A stretch of 9,225 nucleotides of DNA from an archaeon (GTDB lineage: Archaea > Methanobacteriota > Methanobacteria > Methanobacteriales > Methanobacteriaceae). A program made the position numbers and the translations under genes. The stretch lies in assembly GCA_024409165.1 (NCBI GenBank), contig JAKSUE010000037.1:1-9225 (forward strand), given 5' to 3'. Shown here in pieces: positions 1 through 5,311 of this stretch (positions are counted from its first letter, which is position 1; each line of letters starts with the position of its first letter). The notes below the pieces were generated by a model. It did no database searches. It was not told where the DNA came from and saw only the letters and a program-made list of their open reading frames with translations.

Positions 1-53
1 TTACTCTATTCTTCCACTATGTTAATTGAAGAAATACTAACCTGTTTTCATAG

Positions 54-63
54 TATATAAATA
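54..63 (+). promoter_or_regulatory. Probable TATA box for the DUF6932 gene pair
   Basis: TATATAAATA resembles an archaeal TATA box. It would place the transcription start near 83-85, giving a leader of about 48 nt before the ATG at 132. The box sits inside an imperfect palindrome at 51-70: arms TAGTAT and ATACTA, with 8 of 10 base pairs matching across 20 bp. A repressor could therefore cover it. A second TATA-like site at 81-88 and a third at 108-117 are alternatives, but the third is too close to the ATG for a normal leader. Confidence 0.4.
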
Positions 64-85
64 CATACTACTTAACCGTAATATA

Positions 86-129
86 AATCACTTAATATTA
101 TTAGGAATATATAAATATATCAAGTGATT
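86..129 (+). promoter_or_regulatory. 8-bp inverted repeat that could hide the ribosome binding site
   Basis: AATCACTT (86-93) and AAGTGATT (122-129) are perfect reverse complements separated by 28 nt. The right arm contains AGTGAT, the only stretch before the ATG at 132 that matches the 3' part of an archaeal Shine-Dalgarno sequence (GGTGATC). If transcription starts near 84, the leader RNA could fold and block ribosome access. The pairing is seen directly. The regulatory role is inference. Confidence 0.35.
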
Positions 130-131
130 AA

Positions 132-689
132 ATGGCTTTGGATGAAAATGTACTTAAATTTAATGAAAAGGGGTTGTTACCTCCAGGATGTCATGAAATA
201 ACATTACCTGAAATTAAATCAATTTTTGTTGATGGATTTCCAGATTCACGAACTAGACAAAGTAGGTATGAATGTTTTCTTAAAATGTATAAAGAATTAT
301 TATTTAATGTTAAATCATGTATTCGTATCCTTATTGATGGGAGTTTTGTCACAGATAAACTTAATCCTTATGATGTTGATTTTAGTATAGTTATTGATAG
401 TTCTAGATTAAGTGATGAAGAATATAATTATTTAAATGATATTTTTAATCATAAAACAATTTTAAGAAGAGAATATGATTCTTTTAAAAATCAAGTCATG
501 CAAAATAAAATTGATTATAATGAGTTGTACAATTTAGAACTTTATAATTATGGTTGTGATTTTTTTCCATTATATAAATTAGAAAATAATCATAAGTTAT
601 ACGGAGAATATTGTAAAGAAAGAGATAAATGGGTTAATTTTTGGGGAAACACAAGAGAAAATAATCCTAAAGGATTTTGTAAATTATGA
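132..689 (+). CDS. DUF6932-like predicted nucleotidyltransferase
   Basis: A 185-residue soluble protein. It opens with a segment like that of the DUF6932 family (FNEKGLLPPG, residues 10-19), followed by a helical stretch at about 40-60. It then shows a nucleotidyltransferase-fold signature: G70-S71, ten residues later by spacing D81-V82-D83, and a possible third carboxylate at D143 in GCDFFPLY. These are the residues that bind metal and nucleotide in the polymerase-beta-like superfamily, so the site looks intact. The substrate is unknown. The start at 132 is supported by AGTGAT just upstream. The next gene follows after 9 bp and its ribosome binding site overlaps this stop codon, so the two products probably work together. 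From memory, such proteins are widespread and uncharacterised, often in accessory or defence-like settings. Family placement is from recognition, not a search. Confidence 0.7.
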   Translation: MALDENVLKFNEKGLLPPGCHEITLPEIKSIFVDGFPDSRTRQSRYECFLKMYKELLFNVKSCIRILIDGSFVTDKLNPYDVDFSIVIDSSRLSDEEYNYLNDIFNHKTILRREYDSFKNQVMQNKIDYNELYNLELYNYGCDFFPLYKLENNHKLYGEYCKERDKWVNFWGNTRENNPKGFCKL

Positions 690-698
690 GGGATTAAA

Positions 699-1649
699 AT
701 GAAGTATAGAGATATTAAGATTATAGAACAAGAAATTAAAGAAATAATTAATCTTATGGCTCCTCTAGAAAACTACTTAATTGATAATCCTAATGATTTT
801 GGTGTTGAGGGTAATTTAAATAGTCTTAGAGGACGTTATGAAGAATTATTAAGAGAGTTGGGTTATGCTAAAAATAATTTAGGAGTAATCTCATTTGATT
901 TTCATATTTATGATAATAATAAAAATATAGATATTACTCAACTTGGTCATATTTGTTTATCTCTTCAAGGTCTTATTAATTCATGTGCTATGTATGAGGA
1001 CAATAATCCTGTTAAGAAAGGTTCAAGTTATAATCAAAATATTTTAGATATGGTTAATGTTAAAGTGGATGCTGTTGCGATAGGTTCTTTAAATTTACTT
1101 GTTTCGCCTAAAGATAATCAGTCTACTTTTTATGATGATTCTTATCTTAAAAGAAGTTTAAAACAAATAGGTAGAATAATTGATTGTGGTGATGATAAAA
1201 GAAAAATTACTTCACTTATGGAAGAAATAGGGTCTCAACCTATTTTTAAATATAAATCTTTATTAAATAATTTGAAGAATGATAATTTAAATTTAGATAT
1301 TTGTTATTCTGTTAAACCTAAAGGAATTAATACTAAAAGTTTAACTGCAACTGATGCAGAAAAAATTTATAATCTTATTACTGATGTTGAAAAAGAAGAA
1401 ACTAATACTATTAATGTAATAGGAATTCTTTATTCAGTTGATGTTAAAAATAAGAAATGTGGTATTGAAGTTAAAAGTGGAGATTTAGATGAAAATAAAA
1501 CTATACGAGTTTCATTTAGAGATAGTTTCAAAAAGCAACTTAAAGAGAAGTTAGATACTGAAATTAGTGTTTCTTTAGAAAGAACAATTCGAATTAGTGC
1601 TGTTGAAGAGGATTCTAAGCCTGTTTTTAATTTATTAGAATTAAATTAG
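699..1649 (+). CDS. Uncharacterised partner protein of the DUF6932 gene
   Basis: A 316-residue protein of unknown function with no signal peptide or membrane segment. Three parts are visible. Residues 1-60 are a charged helical segment likely to form a coiled coil (heptad-like EIKEIINLM and YEELLRELG). Residues about 65-160 form a mixed alpha/beta region ending in AIGSLNLLVSP. The C-terminal domain, about 238-315, is a beta-rich module starting VIGILYSVDVKNKKCGIEV that reads like a small OB- or SH3-type barrel. The start at 699 is preceded by GAGG at 688-691, which overlaps the upstream TGA stop, so translation is probably coupled. As the coupled neighbour of a predicted nucleotidyltransferase it could be its target, antidote or effector. 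That is inference from gene order only. Confidence 0.6.
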   Translation: MKYRDIKIIEQEIKEIINLMAPLENYLIDNPNDFGVEGNLNSLRGRYEELLRELGYAKNNLGVISFDFHIYDNNKNIDITQLGHICLSLQGLINSCAMYEDNNPVKKGSSYNQNILDMVNVKVDAVAIGSLNLLVSPKDNQSTFYDDSYLKRSLKQIGRIIDCGDDKRKITSLMEEIGSQPIFKYKSLLNNLKNDNLNLDICYSVKPKGINTKSLTATDAEKIYNLITDVEKEETNTINVIGILYSVDVKNKKCGIEVKSGDLDENKTIRVSFRDSFKKQLKEKLDTEISVSLERTIRISAVEEDSKPVFNLLELN

Positions 1650-1666
1650 TTTTGATTAGTTTAATT

Positions 1667-1715
1667 CTTTATTTTTTCTTGTTTTGTTTTTTTCTCTTTT
1701 TATTTTTGTTTTTTT
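1667..1715 (+). terminator. T-rich terminator after the DUF6932 pair
   Basis: Starting 17 bp past the stop at 1649 there is a run of about 50 bases with repeated T4-T8 tracts and almost no purines. This is the usual form of archaeal oligo-T termination. It ends exactly where the 37-bp repeat begins. Confidence 0.6.
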
Positions 1716-1752
1716 GTCTAAATAAATTCGTTAATTGAAAATATTACAAAAC
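1716..1752 (+). repeat. 37-bp dispersed repeat, copy 1
   Basis: First of three direct copies. It differs from copy 2 only at repeat position 3 (C instead of T), so it begins GTCT, and it ends CAAAAC. Similarity stops at both ends. It lies between the converging ends of the DUF6932 pair and the leftward PH-like gene. The orientation is the same as in copies 2 and 3. Confidence 0.9.
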
Positions 1753-1773
1753 AGAAAAAATAGTGATTTTATT

Positions 1774-1790
1774 AAAATAAAATAAAAAAA
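1774..1790 (-). terminator. T-rich terminator of the leftward PH-like gene
   Basis: On the minus strand this reads as a T7 run followed by T4-T5 tracts, about 27 bp past the stop codon at 1817. It fits archaeal oligo-T termination and lies just before repeat copy 1. Confidence 0.45.
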
Positions 1791-1816
1791 GAGAATAGTT
1801 GAAGAATAATTAAATT

Positions 1817-2812
1817 TTACCATCCATCATCTTCAACAGTTAAATTAGTATTATCTACAATTAATGCCCAAAAAGGTTTAATTTCATTCTGGTTTTCCAT
1901 TATGAAACTAACTGTTGTTTCATCAGTTTTAAGAAGTAATCCTTTACTACTTGTAGATACTTGTCTGATAGTTTCCCAAGGGATTCTTAAGTCAAATAGT
2001 TCATTGGATTTCCAAGGAGTTAATCTTATTCCTTTTGGAGCTATACGACATTTAACTTTCATAGTTTTAAGATTAGGTTCCATCATTGCACCTAAGTTTG
2101 CTCCAGCTTCTCCAAATAGTTGACCATAAGTTCCAGATTTACGAAGTATGCTTTCTTTTTCTCCATCAATGTTAACTTCAACTTTGAATCCATTTAATCT
2201 TGCATTTGTTACAAAATCAATATTTTCGTTAATAATAAAATCTACATTATCATAAAGAAAATGAGTATCTTGTTTATTTTTAATTGAAAAACTAATAAAT
2301 TCATTGATAATTTCAGAAAGGACGGTGTCTTTAGTAATACTGTAATCTTTTTGTTCTAAAAATGAATAAAATTCTTTTTCATTTTCTTTACCAATAGCAT
2401 CAATAATTTTATTAAATTTAATTTCTGCTGGATAATCTTCATTGTATTCTTCAAGTAGTTCTGGAGTGATCTCTTGAACATCAATATATAATTCTTTTGA
2501 TTGATAAAATTTACAAAAGTCTTGATAATCTATATTTTTATCTTCTAAAAGTTTTTTATTATTATTTTTAATTATTTCTCTTTGTTTAAATTTATCAACT
2601 AATTCTTGTGTTGCTAAATCTTTATGTATATCTAATCCTGCAACCTCTTTCATAAAATAAGAAAAACTTACAAATTCATCACTTGCACCAAAATGTAAAG
2701 TTGTATTCTTAACAGGAATACCATTTTTAATTAATAATTCTTTATTCTGTTTTTTAATTTCTTTATTACCTCTTTTAAATGCAGCATTAAAAAAAGGACT
2801 ATTATCAACCAT
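1817..2812 (-). CDS. Uncharacterised protein with a likely C-terminal PH-like domain
   Basis: A 331-residue protein with no signal peptide or clear membrane helix. The N-terminal 200 residues are helical, highly charged and unrecognised. They are followed by a glycine-rich link (GQLFGEAGANLGAMMEP). The last 90 residues resemble the PH-like fold of bacterial and archaeal proteins: a strand series around GIRLTP, then LRIPWETIRQVSTSSKGLLL and TTVSFIMEN, then a closing helix (FWALIVDN) and an acidic tail ending DDGW. Such domains often mediate membrane or protein contact. No catalytic motif is visible. ATG at 2812 is preferred because GGAGGT (2828-2823) lies 10 nt upstream. A TTG at 2821 would sit only 1 nt from that site. 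The gene fills most of the block between repeat copies 1 and 2 and has its own promoter and terminator, so it behaves like a self-contained cassette gene. Its function is unknown. Confidence 0.65.
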   Translation of the reverse strand: MVDNSPFFNAAFKRGNKEIKKQNKELLIKNGIPVKNTTLHFGASDEFVSFSYFMKEVAGLDIHKDLATQELVDKFKQREIIKNNNKKLLEDKNIDYQDFCKFYQSKELYIDVQEITPELLEEYNEDYPAEIKFNKIIDAIGKENEKEFYSFLEQKDYSITKDTVLSEIINEFISFSIKNKQDTHFLYDNVDFIINENIDFVTNARLNGFKVEVNIDGEKESILRKSGTYGQLFGEAGANLGAMMEPNLKTMKVKCRIAPKGIRLTPWKSNELFDLRIPWETIRQVSTSSKGLLLKTDETTVSFIMENQNEIKPFWALIVDNTNLTVEDDGW

Positions 2813-2860
2813 AAATAACAAAACCTCCCCTTAATTAATTTATATTTTAGTATTCTATTA

Positions 2861-2870
2861 TTTTTATAAG
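2861..2870 (-). promoter_or_regulatory. TATA box for the leftward PH-like gene
   Basis: The minus strand reads CTTATAAAAA here. A start of transcription about 25 nt downstream, near 2839, leaves a leader of about 27 nt that contains the strong GGGGAGGT ribosome binding site. Confidence 0.45.
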
Positions 2871-2873
2871 TAA

Positions 2874-3034
2874 CTATTTTTTTTGGAAATAATAACATAA
2901 TCTAGTAATTATAAGACTATGAATTTCTTCAGTAACACCGTACTCTGTGCAAACGTTATATTCATTTACTTTTCTTTTAGGATTATCCAATTTATGTATA
3001 TAAAAACATATACAAGTTATTATAGTTTCATAAG
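2874..3034 (-). pseudogene. Start-less gene remnant abutting repeat copy 2 (leftward)
   Basis: The minus strand is open from the edge of repeat copy 2 to a TAG at 2876-2874. The encoded C-terminal stretch looks like protein rather than noise (PKRKVNEYNVCTEYGVTEEI, then HSLIITRLCYYFQKK). There is no ATG or GTG and no ribosome binding site. The local base composition is less AT-extreme than the surrounding spacer. The frame continues into the repeat until a TAA inside it, so the true 5' end seems to have been lost at the repeat boundary. The family was not recognised. It could also be a chance open frame of about 50 codons. Confidence 0.4.
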
Positions 3035-3071
3035 GTTTAAATAAATTCGTTAATTGAAAATATTACAAAAC
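3035..3071 (+). repeat. 37-bp dispersed repeat, copy 2
   Basis: The sequence begins GTTTAAATAAATTC and ends ATATTACAAAAC. The terminal GTTT and AAAC are inverted complements, and TTC and GAA flank the core GTTAATT. It differs from copy 1 at position 3 and from copy 3 at position 33. Coding-like remnants run outward from both of its sides, so it sits at a junction rather than in ordinary spacer. Confidence 0.92.
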
Positions 3072-3508
3072 TTAGTGAATGGAGTAATTGTTCTCAAAGT
3101 TTTAGCTATGAAAGGAAAGTCAAGTATGGAATTAAATGTTTGTTCTAAAGGATTGTTGACTTTGAAAGAAGAACCATTTCCTGTAGAATTATTAACTAAA
3201 TTACCTGCTGGTACTGTTCAAGAAATTTTTCATAAGATTCGTGAAATTAGTGGTGTTAAAAGAGATAAAGAAGAGGAAATGGAGTTAGCTACAAAGATGC
3301 TAAATTTGTCAAATTAGGTTCTGGCGACGGAGCCTATTTAACCGAATTATATCTTGCAGGAGTGTTACCTTTTAAGAAAATGAGTGAAGCTACAAAAATT
3401 CAATTGGTAGCAGTAATTTGTATGAAACAAACTTATTGGGAATGGAAAAAAAAGACACAAACCAATAGTTGTGTTATAAAAATAGTAAAAAATAAGACAA
3501 GTTTTTAG
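3072..3508 (+). pseudogene. Broken or frameshifted gene, possibly phage tail-related
   Basis: Two overlapping frames read like one protein. The first is open from inside repeat copy 2 to a stop at 3317 and includes LKEEPFPVELLTKLPAGTVQ followed by EIFHKIREISG. The second is open from 3269 to a TAG at 3506-3508 and includes KFVKLGSGDGAYLTELYLAG, VLPFKKMSEATKIQLVAVI and YWEWKKK. The second frame is in the -1 position relative to the first. The first internal ATG is at 3108 and has no ribosome binding site; the start was probably lost at the repeat. AAATTTG at 3302-3308, phased A AAT TTG, would allow a -1 slip. The layout recalls phage tail-assembly chaperones, which use -1 frameshifting, but the family match is only a weak impression. 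The last 20 codons overlap the T-tract side of the converging small gene and may not be coding. Confidence 0.4.
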
Positions 3509-3639
3509 AATAATACTACCCATAACATAAATATTGAAAAAGCAATAGGTATTAAAACAAAACATATTAAAGTTAATATCTGACTTTCTTTTTCTTCTTT
3601 TTTAGTTCTTGGACGTCCTCTTAAAATATAAGTACTCAT
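3505..3639 (-). CDS. 44-residue single-pass membrane peptide
   Basis: A complete small gene. ATG is at 3639-3637, with a perfect GGAGGT (3652-3647) seven nt upstream and a TATA box further up; it ends in TAA at 3505. The peptide has a basic, charged head (LRGRPRTKKEEKES, residues 6-19) followed by one hydrophobic helix (about 21-44, LTLICFVLIPIAFSIFMLWV) that runs almost to the C-terminus. By the positive-inside rule the head stays in the cytoplasm. It was not recognised. The size and shape fit small regulatory membrane peptides, type I toxin-like peptides, or accessory subunits. It lies between repeat copies 2 and 3 and, like the other complete leftward cassette gene, has a near-ideal ribosome binding site. 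Confidence 0.6.
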   Translation of the reverse strand: MSTYILRGRPRTKKEEKESQILTLICFVLIPIAFSIFMLWVVLF

Positions 3640-3682
3640 TGTTTAAACCTCCTAGTAATCAATATAATGTTATGTTTATCCT

Positions 3683-3690
3683 TTTATAAA
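3683..3690 (-). promoter_or_regulatory. TATA box of the 44-residue membrane peptide gene
   Basis: TTTATAAA, within TATTTATAAAAG on the minus strand, predicts transcription starting near 3661. That leaves a leader of about 22 nt that includes the GGAGGT site. Repeat copy 3 begins 12 bp upstream of this box. Confidence 0.5.
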
Positions 3691-3701
3691 TAAGTTGTGA
3701 T

Positions 3702-3738
3702 GTTTAAATAAATTCGTTAATTGAAAATATTACGAAAC
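3702..3738 (+). repeat. 37-bp dispersed repeat, copy 3
   Basis: Identical to copy 2 except G at position 33, so it ends in GAAAC. Its ends, GTTT and GAAAC, are the form often seen at CRISPR repeat ends, but there is no second repeat at spacer distance. It marks the border between the accessory block and the wecB-mfn region. Confidence 0.92.
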
Positions 3739-3739
3739 C

Positions 3740-3795
3740 ATTAGGAAGATAAATCCTAATTTCTATGCTAAATTTTTTTTATTTTTCTATTTTTG
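3740..3795 (+). terminator. Hairpin plus T-tract immediately after repeat copy 3
   Basis: ATTAGGA (3740-3746) and TCCTAAT (3754-3760) form a perfect 7-bp stem with a 7-nt loop, starting 2 bp after the repeat. A T8 run and further T4-T5 tracts follow at about 3771-3794. It is not next to the end of any intact rightward gene, so its transcript is unclear. Confidence 0.35.
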
Positions 3796-3797
3796 TA

Positions 3798-3831
3798 TAC
3801 AAATCATAATTCATATTTGTAAACTTTTTTT
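3798..3831 (+). terminator. Second hairpin plus T-tract
   Basis: TACAAAT (3798-3804) and ATTTGTA (3815-3821) pair perfectly around a 10-nt loop and are followed within 3 nt by a T7 run. It could insulate wecB from transcription coming through the cassette region. In DNA this AT-rich such repeats also arise by chance. Confidence 0.25.
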
Positions 3832-3844
3832 AAATTTTCATATT

Positions 3845-3911
3845 AAAATATAAATGTATTAAAATTAAAATATAATATATTATGAACTTGTTAGTTATAT
3901 TGATTTATAAT
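3845..3911 (+). promoter_or_regulatory. Probable promoter region of the wecB-mfnD-mfnF operon
   Basis: The 220 bp between repeat copy 3 and wecB hold no credible gene. Several TATA-like sequences lie here: AATATAAAT near 3847, AAATATAATATAT near 3868-3880, and TTTATAAT at 3904-3911. The last would start transcription near 3934, about 27 nt before the ATG. The base composition makes it impossible to choose by eye. Confidence 0.3.
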
Positions 3912-3960
3912 TATCAGATTTATTAAATTAAAAATTATATTTTATGTAAAGGTGTTTAAT

Positions 3961-5289
3961 ATGAAGATAGCTGTTGTTCTTGGAACTAGGCCTGAGATTA
4001 TTAAAATGGCTTCTGTTATTGATGAGATTGAGAATAGGGGTCATGAGTTGTTGTTGATTCATACAGGTCAGCATTATGATAAAGAGATGTCTGAGAATTT
4101 CTTTATTGATTTAGAGTTACCTACTCCGGATTATAATATTCATGTTGGATCTGGGTCCCATGGTAAACAAACTGGTAAAATGATGGATGGAATCGAAGAA
4201 GTTGTATTAAAAGAAAAACCTGATATATTGCTTGTTCAGGGGGATACTAATGCTGTGCTTGCTGGTGCTTTGGTGGCTAGTAAGTTACATATTCCTGTGG
4301 GGCATGTTGAGGCAGGGCTTCGTTCTTTTGATGAGACTATGCCTGAGGAGATTAATCGTCTTGCTGCAGATGTTTGTTCTAAATTGTATTTTGTTCCAAC
4401 TGAGGAATCTGCTATTAATTTGATGATGGAAGGGATTAGTCGTAAGAGAATTATTATTACAGGTAATACTGTTGTGGATGCTTGTTTTAGGAATCTTAAA
4501 ATTGCTGAAAGTCGTCCAATTGAGAAATATGATCAATCTTTGGCTGAGTTAGATATTGATAATATGGAGAATATTGTTACTTTAACTATGCATCGTGCTG
4601 AGAATGTGGATATTAAAGAACGTGTTGAGAATATTATTGGTGCTTTAGGTGAGTTAAGTGAGATGAATATTATTTTCCCAATTCACCCAAGAACTAAAAA
4701 GATGATTGAAAACTTTGGATTGTTCGATAAATTAAACAATATGGAGCATGTTCATATTATAAAACCTGTTGGTTATCTTGATTTCTTATTACTTATTTCT
4801 AAATCTACCTTTATTTTAACTGATTCTGGAGGTCTTCAAGAGGAAGCTATTACTCTTGATGTGCCTGCTTTAACTTTAAGATATAATACTGAACGTCCTG
4901 AAACAGTGACCGCTGGGGGAAATATTCTTGTAGGTTCTGATAAGGATGTTATTCTTGAAAATGCAAGAAAAATTTTAGATGATGCAGAGTTTGCTGAAAA
5001 GATGAGATCTGCTAAGAACCCTTATGGTATGGGTAATGCAGCTAAGATTATGTTAGATAAGATTATTGATGCAGATGCTAATGATGAGCTTGCTGTTCGT
5101 GCTCCTGATGCAGTTATGGCTACTTTTACTCGTAAATTAGTGGTTCCAGGTGAAGATGTGACTGTTAGTGAGTTTGAGGAAGCTAATAATGCTCTTGTAA
5201 AAATCGTTTTTGATGGTGAAGATGTTAAATTCCCATATGATGATTTAAACTTAAATGGATTAACTGTAATTTATGAAGATTACAACTAA
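3961..5289 (+). CDS. wecB: UDP-N-acetylglucosamine 2-epimerase (non-hydrolysing)
   Basis: Cytoplasmic enzyme interconverting UDP-GlcNAc and UDP-ManNAc, the entry to ManNAc and ManNAcA sugars of surface glycans. The GT-B-fold motifs are all present in order: GTRPE (8-12), HTGQHYD (34-40), QGDT (93-96), HVEAGLR (115-121), PEEINR (128-133), TMHRAEN (209-215), HPRT (242-245), DSGGLQEEA (288-296) and RYNTERPET (307-315). The catalytic acidic and histidine positions of the family appear intact. At 442 residues it is longer than the usual 360-380. The extra 70 residues, from about 372, form an acidic beta-rich tail of unknown role. ATG at 3961 is chosen because MKIAVVLGTRPE is the standard family start and AGGTG (3950-3954) lies six nt upstream; the in-frame GTG at 3952 is part of that site. 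It is first gene of an apparent operon with mfnD 22 bp downstream. Confidence 0.93.
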   Translation: MKIAVVLGTRPEIIKMASVIDEIENRGHELLLIHTGQHYDKEMSENFFIDLELPTPDYNIHVGSGSHGKQTGKMMDGIEEVVLKEKPDILLVQGDTNAVLAGALVASKLHIPVGHVEAGLRSFDETMPEEINRLAADVCSKLYFVPTEESAINLMMEGISRKRIIITGNTVVDACFRNLKIAESRPIEKYDQSLAELDIDNMENIVTLTMHRAENVDIKERVENIIGALGELSEMNIIFPIHPRTKKMIENFGLFDKLNNMEHVHIIKPVGYLDFLLLISKSTFILTDSGGLQEEAITLDVPALTLRYNTERPETVTAGGNILVGSDKDVILENARKILDDAEFAEKMRSAKNPYGMGNAAKIMLDKIIDADANDELAVRAPDAVMATFTRKLVVPGEDVTVSEFEEANNALVKIVFDGEDVKFPYDDLNLNGLTVIYEDYN

Positions 5290-5311
5290 AAATAACTATC
5301 AGGTAATTATT

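Noticed and set aside
11..48. A fourth, decayed repeat copy near the window start
   Set aside because: Only the 10-mer GTTAATTGAA is shared. The bases on both sides match the 37-mer no better than chance in AT-rich DNA.
1..131. A tRNA or other structured RNA gene in the opening spacer
   Set aside because: No T-loop, anticodon arm or acceptor pairing is seen. Only the promoter palindrome and the leader inverted repeat stand out.
1902..2123. A rightward 73-residue frame opposite the PH-like gene
   Set aside because: It lies wholly antisense to a longer, better supported gene and has no ribosome binding site. The same reasoning rules out the antisense frames at 4285-4536 and 6507-6908 and the out-of-frame one at 4232-4423.
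3365..3565. A 66-residue leftward hydrophobic open frame
   Set aside because: It has no ribosome binding site and overlaps, in another frame, the 44-residue gene, which has an excellent one. Its Phe/Tyr/Cys-rich content is typical of a shadow frame.
1716..3738. The three 37-bp repeats as an ordinary CRISPR array
   Set aside because: The copies are 1319 and 667 bp apart instead of about 65-75 bp, the intervals contain genes, and no cas gene or leader is present. Only a relation to a CRISPR repeat sequence remains possible.
5273..5311. An earlier start for mfnD overlapping the end of wecB
   Set aside because: The extra 13 residues are not family-like and lack a ribosome binding site, whereas AGGT stands seven nt before the ATG at 5312.
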